19,700 nucleotides of DNA, from the NCBI GenBank assembly GCA_900540295.1, contig UQFM01000030.1, positions 1-19,700 on the forward strand, written 5' to 3'. This stretch comes from an uncultured Oscillospiraceae bacterium. Its GTDB lineage: Bacteria > Bacillota > Clostridia > Oscillospirales > Acutalibacteraceae. The notes beneath the pieces are model-generated. The model did no database searches, had not been told where the DNA came from, and saw only the letters and a list, made by a program, of their open reading frames with translations. This document shows positions 1 to 6,861 of this stretch, piece by piece (position 1 is the first letter of the stretch; each line of letters opens with the position of its first letter). The translations under genes were made by a program, and so were the position numbers.

Positions 1-6
1 GCCTTA

Positions 7-39
7 TCGTCGGCAGCGTCAGATGTGTATAAGAGACAG
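7..39 (+). other. Nextera transposase adapter (sequencing artefact)
   Basis: Bases 7-20 read TCGTCGGCAGCGTC and bases 21-39 read AGATGTGTATAAGAGACAG. Together they are the Illumina Nextera Read 1 adapter: the sequencing-primer tail followed by the 19-bp Tn5 mosaic end. This is library DNA, not genome. Genomic sequence most likely starts at base 40, and bases 1-6 are also suspect. An open frame starting at base 25 begins inside the adapter and is not a gene. Confidence 0.97.
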
Positions 40-232
40 GTGCCGCACGCGGGGTATACTGCATCTCTGCCCTTTCAAAAGAATGATTTTCTGTTGACTG
101 CATGGTTCTCACCGTTTCCTTTATCTGCTTTTCTTTCTTATCTTATACATAAATCTATATGCGGCAAAGAGACGGTGTTTTCCCCTGCCGTTTATATTTT
201 TGCGTATTTTTGAAAAAATCTTGAAAAAAGGC

Positions 233-261
233 TTGATTTTTCATTCGGTTTCCGCTATAAT
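233..261 (+). promoter_or_regulatory. Sigma-A promoter of tRNA-Val
   Basis: TTGATT at 233-238 and a perfect TATAAT at 256-261 are separated by 17 bp. The predicted transcript start is near 268, about 11 bases before the mature tRNA. Bases 40-232 upstream contain no gene that I can support. Confidence 0.75.
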
Positions 262-278
262 ACAACAGCAACAAAAAA

Positions 279-354
279 GGACGTTTAGCTCAGTTGGTAG
301 AGCATTCGCTTGACGTGCGAAGGGTCAGCGGTTCGAGTCCGTTAACGTCCACCA
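279..354 (+). tRNA. tRNA-Val (anticodon GAC)
   Basis: A full cloverleaf can be folded by eye. The acceptor stem is 279-285 with 344-350. The D stem is 288-291 with 300-303 around loop AGTTGGTA. The anticodon stem is 305-309 with 317-321, enclosing a seven-base loop whose positions 312-314 are GAC, which reads valine codons GUC and GUU. The T arm is 327-331 with 339-343 around TTCGAGT. The discriminator is A351, and CCA is encoded at 352-354. No second tRNA follows; a terminator begins within ten bases, so this is a single-gene unit with its own promoter. Confidence 0.95.
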
Positions 355-360
355 GCCGAG

Positions 361-399
361 AGCCTCGACACGCAATTCGCGTACGAGGCTTTCTTTTTT
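361..399 (+). terminator. Rho-independent terminator of tRNA-Val
   Basis: AGCCTCG at 361-367 pairs with CGAGGCT at 384-390, followed by a T-rich tract at 391-399. A nested stem, ACGC at 370-373 with GCGT at 379-382, lengthens the hairpin. Confidence 0.85.
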
Positions 400-456
400 G
401 CTTAATTTTATACACGCGACAAAGTAACATCTATTTTATATCATTTTTACACTTAG

Positions 457-483
457 AAAGCCTTGATTTTTCAAGGCTTTTTT
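457..483 (+). terminator. Second hairpin terminator downstream of tRNA
   Basis: AAAGCCTTGA at 457-466 pairs perfectly with TCAAGGCTTT at 471-480 around a TTTT loop, and the T-run continues to 483. No gene lies between this and the first terminator, so it acts as a back-up or marks the remnant of a lost gene. The rest of 400-600 is AT-rich and shows no gene. Confidence 0.75.
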
Positions 484-641
484 GTTTTTCAGGAGAAAAT
501 ATTGTATAAGAGGGTATACACCATAATGTACCGTATAAACACCAAAATCGCGATATTTATACATATTTTTACAAATGCGCACTTTAATGCATAGCAATGA
601 AACAAGATTTGCTCTATAATTTCTGTTCGGGAGGTGGTTGT

Positions 642-884
642 ATGACAATCAACCATGAATTTGCAAAAGCCCTGGAAATTGCCAGAGCAGAAAAGCATTT
701 CACACAGAAAAAGGTTGCAGAGCTTGCCGATACTTCTGTACGGCAATATCAGAACATTATCAACAAAGGTGCGGACACATCACTTTCTACGGCAATGCGC
801 ATCGCCGCCGTACTGGAAGTCAGTTTAGACAAACAGATCCGCAATCTGAAGCCAGACAAGCTCGGCATATATCGTAAATCTTAA
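642..884 (+). CDS. Small XRE-family helix-turn-helix protein
   Basis: An 80-residue protein made almost entirely of a Cro/C1-type HTH domain (about residues 6-62). The recognition region includes FTQKKVAELADTSVRQYQNI, followed by STAMRIAAVLEVSL, the usual helix 4-5 pattern. I chose the ATG at 642 over an upstream ATG at 597 because GGGAGGTGG at 629-637 is a strong ribosome site at the right distance. TATAAT at 615-620 could be the -10 box, but no good -35 is visible, so the leader would be very short. It probably binds DNA as a dimer; the target is unknown. It stands alone beside a tRNA gene, a place where integrated elements leave regulators, but no integrase or att repeat is visible. A strong terminator follows. 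Confidence 0.85.
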   Translation: MTINHEFAKALEIARAEKHFTQKKVAELADTSVRQYQNIINKGADTSLSTAMRIAAVLEVSLDKQIRNLKPDKLGIYRKS

Positions 885-904
885 CCGTCAAATAAATCCT
901 ATTA

Positions 905-935
905 AGACCCGCAAAACCGTTTGCGGGTCTTTTTT
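905..935 (+). terminator. Rho-independent terminator after XRE gene
   Basis: AGACCCGCAAA at 905-915 pairs over 11 bp with TTTGCGGGTCT at 920-930 around loop ACCG, followed by a T-run to 935. It lies 20 bases after the stop codon. Confidence 0.92.
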
Positions 936-945
936 GCGTATTCCG

Positions 946-969
946 ACGGCAGGCTTAAAACGGCAGGCT
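946..969. repeat. Short tandem decamer
   Basis: ACGGCAGGCT occurs at 946-955 and again at 960-969, a 14-bp period. It lies in the 320-base gene-free stretch between the XRE gene and the gene ending at 1205. That stretch otherwise holds a palindromic repeat (981-1092) and a bidirectional terminator (1133-1168). Confidence 0.5.
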
Positions 970-980
970 GTACGGGCTTA

Positions 981-1092
981 TCATTCTGAGACGCAGCCGA
1001 AGAATCCCGCACGGCACGAAGTAAATTTGGTAAACGTGTAGGGAACAACCTTTTTGTTGTTCCGCAAAATTTTATCAGCGTTCGTCCCTACA
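981..1092. repeat. Palindromic intergenic repeat, copy 1
   Basis: The stretch starts TCATTCTGAG. It contains a hairpin, GGAACAAC at 1042-1049 with GTTGTTCC at 1056-1063. It is bracketed by a longer inverted pair, TGTAGGGA at 1037-1044 and TCCCTACA at 1085-1092. Bases 981-1076 align with 14239-14332, including shared GTGTAGGGAACAACC, TTGTTCCGCA and TTTTATC. It carries no transposase and no open frame of note. The form is that of a REP- or MITE-like non-coding repeat. Confidence 0.75.
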
Positions 1093-1132
1093 GATATGCA
1101 TTCCCGTTTATCTTACGTGAATCGGTGCAAAC

Positions 1133-1168
1133 AAAAAACGGCTTGTGCCTTAACACAAACCGTTTTTT
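1133..1168. terminator. Bidirectional terminator
   Basis: AAAAAACGG-c-TTGTG at 1133-1147 pairs with CACAA-a-CCGTTTTTT at 1154-1168 around a six-base loop. Both flanks give U-runs, so it can stop the minus-strand gene ending at 1205 and any plus-strand read-through. Confidence 0.85.
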
Positions 1169-1204
1169 GATGGATTTTAACAGATTTTCAAATTCAAAAA
1201 AATA

Positions 1205-2044
1205 TTACGAGAAATACTGCTTATACTCGGGCTCTGACTCCATTTCTTTTAACAAATCCTGTTCGTTAGAAAAAATGGATGAACCTAAAGCATTTTGAAA
1301 AGGCTCCCACATTGCAGGAATAGTATTCGTTTTTGAGGAAACGTATTTCCACTCTTCTTCATCGAACTGATAAATGGATTCCAGATGATAGGTATACAAG
1401 CCCTTTTCATCTTTCAATATTACATAGCGCATTGTTCGGTCAACCGAATAAATAACGCGTACTACCTTGTCACCGAAAGCATCCAACTGCATGTCATACA
1501 TCATTTCAACAATCTTATCCCATTGTGGTGTGGGTGGAAGTTCCGAAAACTTCGCTCTAAAAAATAACTTTTTGAGTTTATGCAGAAAACGCTTTCCATA
1601 CGATTGCACTGAATATGAACGCTGTACAGGATACGGCTCGTTCAACTGCCAATCCAGTTGAAAATCTGTAACAGTAACCGTAAAATACGCCTCTGCTTGC
1701 TGTTCGTTGGGAATATACTGATTATTGATAATAATCTTCAGAGGCATATCGGAATCTGTAATACAAAACGCATATGCATTCGCTTGCAATATTCTTCCCG
1801 AAACTGTATAGGCAACAAAGTCATAGTAGACTCTATTGTCCATATCATATGCCGCCGATTCATCAGGTCGGCTGATATCCACACCCAATTCTGCTAAAAT
1901 CTGTGTGAGCAATGGGAATTTTTGTCTCGCCTGTAATTGAAAGTTTCTGCAATCTGCACAGTCGCAAACAGAATTTGTTTTATAATATTCTGCTGTTGTT
2001 TTTGTATCCACATCCAAAATATAACTATCGTTTTCGATTATCAT
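1205..2044 (-). CDS. Uncharacterised two-domain protein with CDC-x2-C motif
   Basis: A soluble 279-residue protein without signal peptide or membrane segment. The N-terminal part (about 1-150) has the cysteine group C27-x-C29-x2-C32 followed by RNF and later LGVDISRPDE. The C-terminal part (about 176-279) runs from QWDKIVEMMYDMQLDAFGDK through MRYVILKDEKG and IYQFDEEEWKY to PAMWEPF and EPEYKQYF. A basic linker (about residues 150-166) joins them. From memory, both halves resemble conserved clostridial hypothetical families also seen as separate proteins; some such proteins sit near polymorphic toxins as immunity factors, but no toxin is seen here, so function stays open. The start is ATG 2044 with AAGGA eight bases upstream. 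Its sequence is visibly more AT-rich than the genes on its right, which suggests recent acquisition. It is followed by a bidirectional terminator. Confidence 0.8.
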   Translation of the reverse strand: MIIENDSYILDVDTKTTAEYYKTNSVCDCADCRNFQLQARQKFPLLTQILAELGVDISRPDESAAYDMDNRVYYDFVAYTVSGRILQANAYAFCITDSDMPLKIIINNQYIPNEQQAEAYFTVTVTDFQLDWQLNEPYPVQRSYSVQSYGKRFLHKLKKLFFRAKFSELPPTPQWDKIVEMMYDMQLDAFGDKVVRVIYSVDRTMRYVILKDEKGLYTYHLESIYQFDEEEWKYVSSKTNTIPAMWEPFQNALGSSIFSNEQDLLKEMESEPEYKQYFS

Positions 2045-2089
2045 CTTAAAAATCCTTAAACTACATCCCTTTCAATATCCTCTGTTCGC

Positions 2090-3265
2090 TTATTTTACCT
2101 CAACATACTTATGCTCTACGGTTACACCGCTGTCGGAAACCGTCAGCACGGTACCGCCGTTGAGGTCATTGTCCGCATAACAGCGGTCGCCCGTCTTCAA
2201 GCCGTAGGAAAGGCGGATGCCGTCGTACAGCACGGAATAGCAATTCACATGGTCATGCCCGACCACGACATTTTTGGTACTGCCGAGTTCTTTCATCACC
2301 TCGAAAAAGCCCGTATTGATTTTCGGACAGCAAACCTGCTCGCGCTTCTCACCGAAGCCCATGGCGGGGTCATAGCCGCTGTCTTTCCACTGCAAATATG
2401 CGAGATGATACTCAGGAAGCGCAATGTGGAACATCGCGGTAGATTCAGGCGTTACACCGCCGTTTTGTGCAGTCAAACCTTCAATCACCCATTTGTACCA
2501 CGCAATCTGCGTTTTTTCAATAAACATATAATTGGTGCCGAAATAATCCTGTTTGCGGCTGCCGTCGGCATTCAGTATGTATTCCTGCGTTTTGGGATCA
2601 ATCGCATCGGACATCATGAATTCCGATTCGGGCGTATCCTTATAGTTGTAGCCCGCACCCGAATCCATCATAATAAGCGACTGTACAATTTTAGTGCCTT
2701 CCATGACATTGATAACATAATTGCCGACGCCGCCGATGTTGTTCGGTCCTTTTTTGAACAGACAGTATTCCGACTCTAAGTAACGGTCGGCAAGCCATTG
2801 CTTATCGGCATTGCCTTCCCCGTCATGGTTGCCGAATACAGGCGCCCACGGAATTTTGAAGGAATCTATGAAAGCAATCAATTCACCCTGCGACTGCTTT
2901 TGGAAAGGCGTCCAAACCTGGTCGCCCGTCATGGTAATCAAATCGGGTTTTGTCTCCTCAATCAAGGTACGAATGGTTTCTTTGGTATAACCGCGCTGTG
3001 CAAAATCCAATGCATCGCTGTACTGAATATCCGTCAGATTTAAAATCACAAAATCCTTGCCGGGTTCTTTTTGCAGCTGCACGGTATCTTCCATACGGAA
3101 GCTGTCATCCGCAGACCAAGTTTCGGAATTGGCTTCGCCCTTTACGGGAATTGCCCAAATGCCGAGACCGATTGCCACAGTCAGCACAACCGCCAAAACC
3201 ACTGCCAAGATTTTCACTCTTTTTTTCTTTTTTTCCGCTGTTACGGGTTTCTTCTCTTTACGCAT
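2090..3265 (-). CDS. Membrane-anchored calcineurin-like metallophosphoesterase
   Basis: A 391-residue protein. A lysine-rich N-terminus is followed by one membrane segment (about residues 18-40), so the catalytic domain is expected outside the cell. Metallophosphoesterase motifs appear in order: LTDIQYSD (D79, Q81), TGDQVW (D115), FGNHDGEG (N146, H147, D148), PEYHLAY, and a C-terminal GHDH. The first motif has Q where many relatives have H, as in the purple-acid-phosphatase-like/Dcr2-like branch. The substrate is unknown; a phosphomonoester or diester is likely. I chose ATG 3265 over the ATG at 3295 because AGGAGAGAGG lies just upstream and the extension would cover that site. It lies 73 nt after metY and could be the last gene of that transcript, although a weak hairpin (ACGGT 3312-3316 with ACCGT 3322-3326) lies between. 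Confidence 0.9.
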   Translation of the reverse strand: MRKEKKPVTAEKKKKRVKILAVVLAVVLTVAIGLGIWAIPVKGEANSETWSADDSFRMEDTVQLQKEPGKDFVILNLTDIQYSDALDFAQRGYTKETIRTLIEETKPDLITMTGDQVWTPFQKQSQGELIAFIDSFKIPWAPVFGNHDGEGNADKQWLADRYLESEYCLFKKGPNNIGGVGNYVINVMEGTKIVQSLIMMDSGAGYNYKDTPESEFMMSDAIDPKTQEYILNADGSRKQDYFGTNYMFIEKTQIAWYKWVIEGLTAQNGGVTPESTAMFHIALPEYHLAYLQWKDSGYDPAMGFGEKREQVCCPKINTGFFEVMKELGSTKNVVVGHDHVNCYSVLYDGIRLSYGLKTGDRCYADNDLNGGTVLTVSDSGVTVEHKYVEVK

Positions 3266-3338
3266 ACAGATTTCCTCTCTCCTTTCGGGGAACACTGTAC
3301 AAAATCAAAACACGGTTTTGCACCGTTTCCCTTTATAT

Positions 3339-4613
3339 TTATACGTTTTCCAACGCTTGCGCAATGTCGGCAAGAATGTCGTCGACATTTTCAATACCGA
3401 CGGAAAGCCGAATCAAGTCGGACGTTACACCGCACTCCTCCAATTCTGCATCGCTCAGCTGGCGGTGCGTGGTAGAGGCGGGATGCAGGACGCAGGTACG
3501 CGCATCGGCAACGTGTGTAACGATTGCCGCAAGCTTCAGAGAATTCATAAATTTCTCCGCCGCGGCTCTGCCGCCCTTTACGCCGAAGGAAATGACGCCG
3601 CAGGTGCCGTTCGGCATATATTTCTGTGCGAGCGCGTGATATTTGTTGTCGGGCAAATCGGGATAATTGACCCATGCAATCTTATCGTTTTCGGAAAGCG
3701 CTTTGGCTACGGTGCGGGCATTTGCGCAATGGCGTTCCACACGCAGTGCCAAGGTCTCCAACCCGAGATTCAAATAGAAGCTGTTTTGCGGAGACGGCGT
3801 AGAACCGTAATCACGCAAAAGCTGTGCCACAATTTTGGTCACATACCCCGCCTTACCGAAATCGCGGGTATACACCGCGCCGTGGTAGCTTTCATCGGGT
3901 GTGGTAAGCCCGGGGAACTTGTCGTTTTGCTCCCAGTCAAAGTTGCCGCTGTCAATCACCGCGCCGCCGATGGTAGAGGCGTGCCCTTCCATATATTTGG
4001 TGGTGGAATGGGTTACGATGTCCGCACCGAATTCAAACGGACGGCAGTTTATCGGCGTGGGGAATGTGTTATCGACAATCAGCGGTACGCCGTGTGCATG
4101 CGCGACACGCGCGAATTTTTCAATATCCAGCACATCCAAGGACGGATTGGCAATCGTTTCACCGAACACCGCCTTTGTATTCGGACGGAACGCCGCGTTC
4201 AGCGTGTCCTCGTCGGCATTGGGGTCAACGAAGGTAACCTCTACACCGATTTTTCGCATGGTGACGTTAAACAGATTGAACGTACCGCCGTAAATTGTGG
4301 CAGAAGAAACAAAATGGTCGCCCGCGCCGAGAATATTGATGAGCGCGAAGAAGTTTGCCGCCTGCCCTGAAGAGGTCAGCACGCCTGCAACGCCGCCCTC
4401 CAGCGCTGTGATTTTCGCCGCAACGGCATCGTTGGTGGGATTGGCAAGTCGGGTATACATATACCCCGGCTCTAAGTCGAACAGCTTTGCCATCGCCTCG
4501 CCAGTATCATACTTATACGTGGTGGACTGGTAAATCGGCAGCACGCGCGGTTCGCCGTTTTTCGGGCTGTAACCGCACTGTACGCACTTGGTTTCAATCG
4601 CAAAATCGTGCAT
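3339..4613 (-). CDS. metY: O-acetylhomoserine sulfhydrylase (aminocarboxypropyltransferase)
   Basis: A 424-residue PLP enzyme of the Cys/Met metabolism family, full length. It is expected to make homocysteine from O-acetylhomoserine and sulfide; relatives also accept O-acetylserine. Family signatures visible are YTRLANPTNDAV near residue 53, SSGQAANFFA (81-90), and the PLP lysine K206 in THSTTKYMEGH. FGVKGGRAAAEKF and IVTHVADARTCVLHPASTTH in the C-terminal domain are typical of MetY rather than MetB/MetC. Its ATG (4613) directly follows the TAA of the upstream gene (TAAATG), with GGAGGA at 4621-4626 inside that gene, so translation is probably coupled. Cystathionine synthase/lyase relatives are the alternative, but the C-terminal motifs argue against them. 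Confidence 0.93.
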   Translation of the reverse strand: MHDFAIETKCVQCGYSPKNGEPRVLPIYQSTTYKYDTGEAMAKLFDLEPGYMYTRLANPTNDAVAAKITALEGGVAGVLTSSGQAANFFALINILGAGDHFVSSATIYGGTFNLFNVTMRKIGVEVTFVDPNADEDTLNAAFRPNTKAVFGETIANPSLDVLDIEKFARVAHAHGVPLIVDNTFPTPINCRPFEFGADIVTHSTTKYMEGHASTIGGAVIDSGNFDWEQNDKFPGLTTPDESYHGAVYTRDFGKAGYVTKIVAQLLRDYGSTPSPQNSFYLNLGLETLALRVERHCANARTVAKALSENDKIAWVNYPDLPDNKYHALAQKYMPNGTCGVISFGVKGGRAAAEKFMNSLKLAAIVTHVADARTCVLHPASTTHRQLSDAELEECGVTSDLIRLSVGIENVDDILADIAQALENV

Positions 4614-5828
4614 TTAAACTTCCTCCAAAAATTTTTTCATAATATCGGGCCCGTTTTCCAAGAACACCCCTGTCGCCTTTGCCGTTTCCTCGTTGACGGT
4701 GGAAACGCCCTGCTTTTCCTTATTCTTATGGTAAATCACATACGGCACAGGGTCAGAGGCATGTGTCTGCGTCACAATCGGCGTGGGATGGTCGGGCAGA
4801 ATCATGATTTTATAATCCTCACCGATTTCCGCGAGTCCCTTGAACACAATCGGCAGTACGCGCGAATCAATCATCTCAATCGCCCGCACCTTGTTTTCAG
4901 GCTCATTTCTGTGTCCGCATTCATCGGGTGCTTCCAAATGGATATACGCAAAGTCACAGCCGTTTTGAAGCGCTTCTACCGCCGCCTGTGCCTTGCCCTC
5001 AAAATTCGTATCTATGTAGCCTGTCGCACCGTCTACCTCGGGGGCTTCCATCTCCGCGCATTTTGCAATACCTTTCAGCAAATCGACTGCGGATATAATC
5101 GCGCCTTTTTTGCCGAACGTATCATAAAAAGACGGCAGCATGGGCTTTTTGCCCTCGCCCCACATCCAAATGGAATTTGCAGGACGCTTGCCCTCGGCAA
5201 TACGCTTTTTGTTGACGGGGTGTTCCATTAAAAAGTCGTAGCTTTCCTGCATCATTGCAATCAATTCTTTGGCATTTTCGGATTTGGAAAGGTATTCCCC
5301 GATAACGCGCCCCGAAATGTCATGCGGCGGCGTCATATCGCCGAGGTCGGTTGTACCGTTTGCCCAAACCAAACAGTGACGGTAACTGACGCCCGCATAA
5401 AATTTGAAGCGTGCATTGCCGAAACGCGTCTCAACATCTTTCATAATTTCCGCCGCTTCGGCAGTGGAAATATCACCCGCACAGTAATCGACCATTGTCT
5501 TGTCCGCATAATTTTCCGCATCGGAAAGCGTGACTAAATTCGTGCGCAGTGTCACGTCGGTATCCTTCAGCTGCACACCGATGCTCGCCGCCTCTAAGGG
5601 AGAACGACCCGTATAGTACAGCTTCGGGTCAAAGCCCAAAACACTCATGTTGGCAACGTCACTGCCGGGCTTCAGCCCTTCCCCGACCGTGCGCACCAAA
5701 CCGACCTCGCCCTTGCTCGCGAGCGCGTCTATATTCGGTTTATCGGCACACATCATCGGCGTTTTGCCGCCAAGCGCGGGGACGGGATAATCCGCCATGC
5801 CGTCGCACAAAACTACAACATATTTCAT
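4614..5828 (-). CDS. apgM: ApgM-family phosphoglycerate mutase / probable homoserine kinase
   Basis: A 404-residue member of the alkaline-phosphatase superfamily, archaeal-type cofactor-independent phosphoglycerate mutase. It shows the metal site VVLCDGMADYP (D9), the expected phosphoserine S56 in GSDVANMSVLG, TGRSPLEAAS, PPHDISGR, and the metal ligands in HLEAPDECGH and ILPDHPTP. In many anaerobes such proteins serve as an alternative homoserine kinase for threonine synthesis. Direct coupling to metY, another homoserine-derived step, favours that role, but this is inference. I prefer ATG 5828 (MKYVVV, as relatives begin), preceded by GGTGA; in-frame ATGs at 5834 and 5840 are possible. A stem-loop element (5838-5902) occupies the gap to the DUF975 gene. 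Confidence 0.88.
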   Translation of the reverse strand: MKYVVVLCDGMADYPVPALGGKTPMMCADKPNIDALASKGEVGLVRTVGEGLKPGSDVANMSVLGFDPKLYYTGRSPLEAASIGVQLKDTDVTLRTNLVTLSDAENYADKTMVDYCAGDISTAEAAEIMKDVETRFGNARFKFYAGVSYRHCLVWANGTTDLGDMTPPHDISGRVIGEYLSKSENAKELIAMMQESYDFLMEHPVNKKRIAEGKRPANSIWMWGEGKKPMLPSFYDTFGKKGAIISAVDLLKGIAKCAEMEAPEVDGATGYIDTNFEGKAQAAVEALQNGCDFAYIHLEAPDECGHRNEPENKVRAIEMIDSRVLPIVFKGLAEIGEDYKIMILPDHPTPIVTQTHASDPVPYVIYHKNKEKQGVSTVNEETAKATGVFLENGPDIMKKFLEEV

Positions 5829-5837
5829 ATTCATCAC

Positions 5838-5902
5838 CATGTGATACGGGGTCTCTTAACTTTCTGTGTCGCTGTAACGCTTTCGCCCGTATCGTTCCTT
5901 TC
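5838..5902 (-). promoter_or_regulatory. SD-hairpin-start element ahead of apgM
   Basis: On the minus strand GAAAGGAACGATACGGG is followed, after an unpaired 35-base loop, by CCCGTATC, giving an 8-bp stem (5886-5893 with 5843-5850). The SD-like AAAGGAA has no ATG, GTG or TTG at normal distance. The likely start codon (5828) comes about a dozen bases after the stem. A closely similar arrangement precedes pgsA at 9874-9940. Confidence 0.5.
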
Positions 5903-5931
5903 CCTGTATTTTTAAATCGGTTCTCTCCGAA

Positions 5932-6849
5932 TTAAAACCGCCTCTCTTCATTTTCGGAAGAGAAGCCGTCCATCGGCGTCTGCCGCGGATTCGCTGCGTC
6001 ACCGGGCTGAAATGTATCCTCAGACGCAGGTGGTGTAAATCCGCTGTTCGGTGTACCGTAAGGCGCAGACGGCTGTGACGGCGCACCGTATATATCCGCG
6101 CCGTTCTGCGGCTCTGCAAAGGGCGGCTGTCCGCCGTTATACGGCGGTGTATAAGGCGGAACAGGCAAAGTGCCAAACTCCGTGGGAGAAACCCGATTGG
6201 CAGTCATGGCGTAAGTTTTCAAATTCTCATAATACATCGCCTGTGTGGTGCTGACGTACGGGTACACATAAATCATCGCGACGCCCATAGTCGCACCGAC
6301 CAGCATATACCAAAGGAAAAAGCTGAGTTCCATAATAAACAGTTCGCTTTTGAAACCGTCCGTCATGCGGCGGCTGATGTCGCGCGCCTGACTCGGCGAC
6401 AGATTCGGATTGTCGTGGATGATATAATGCACCTGCGAATATTCCAACGCCTTTATAATACCGGGCACAATCAGCAAAAGCGTCCACAAGCCAATCAAAA
6501 GATTAGTTATGAAACCGACCGCAAAATATTTGCCGTACCGATTAAAACCCTCTTGATACAGGCTTTTCCATTCGGGATGAAACCCGCGAATATGATTGAG
6601 GAAAAAGCCTGCGATTGCCACAGTCAGCGGCAGCAGCAAAAGGCCTGCCACCCCGCCGCCTGTCTGATAACGCACTTCCTCGTATCCGCCGTGCTCGGAA
6701 TACGTCCGCCAAAACGAAATCCCGTAAGAAAGTCCGCCGCTCAAAAGCAGAATGGGTAAGCACGGTAAAAACAGTTTCAGCCAAAGCCTGTTTTGCCCGA
6801 TGAAATTACGCGCCTCCGCCTTAATCGCAGCTCTGTTCAAAACTTCCAT
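5932..6849 (-). CDS. DUF975 family membrane protein
   Basis: A 305-residue integral membrane protein. Hydrophobic segments lie at about 23-46, 66-86, 109-133 and 172-196. The family core is recognisable: IPG-like LLIVPGIIKALEYSQVHYII, DNPNLSPSQARDISRRMTDG, and the late YPYVSTTQAMYYENL. After about residue 222 comes a Pro/Gly/Asn-rich, low-complexity tail of some 80 residues (PPYTPPYNGGQPP and similar), probably cytoplasmic and disordered; such tails occur in other DUF975 proteins. The function of the family is unknown. The start has an ideal AGGAGG (6855-6860) five bases upstream, in a gap of only 12 bases after cysS, so it is co-transcribed with cysS. Confidence 0.9.
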   Translation of the reverse strand: MEVLNRAAIKAEARNFIGQNRLWLKLFLPCLPILLLSGGLSYGISFWRTYSEHGGYEEVRYQTGGGVAGLLLLPLTVAIAGFFLNHIRGFHPEWKSLYQEGFNRYGKYFAVGFITNLLIGLWTLLLIVPGIIKALEYSQVHYIIHDNPNLSPSQARDISRRMTDGFKSELFIMELSFFLWYMLVGATMGVAMIYVYPYVSTTQAMYYENLKTYAMTANRVSPTEFGTLPVPPYTPPYNGGQPPFAEPQNGADIYGAPSQPSAPYGTPNSGFTPPASEDTFQPGDAANPRQTPMDGFSSENEERRF

Positions 6850-6861
6850 AAAAACCTCCTG

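Noticed and set aside
25..213. 62-codon frame at the window start
   Set aside because: Its start codon lies inside the Nextera adapter.
2111..2779. 222-codon open frame on the plus strand
   Set aside because: Antisense shadow of the metallophosphoesterase; composition is that of a reversed coding strand.
3070..3640. Several plus-strand frames between metY and the metallophosphoesterase
   Set aside because: All are antisense or out-of-frame readings of the two minus-strand genes.
3057..4370. 437-codon open frame on the plus strand
   Set aside because: It lies antisense to metY and the start of the metallophosphoesterase gene, both with full family motifs. Its own protein has no recognisable domain and no proper ribosome site.
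5841..5931. SAM riboswitch or second T-box ahead of apgM-metY
   Set aside because: The gap is under 110 bases and lacks both the SAM-I core and the T-box sequence; only the hairpin element is present.
5856..6176. Arginine-rich 106-codon minus-strand frame
   Set aside because: Out-of-frame reading of the DUF975 Pro-rich tail and the following gap.
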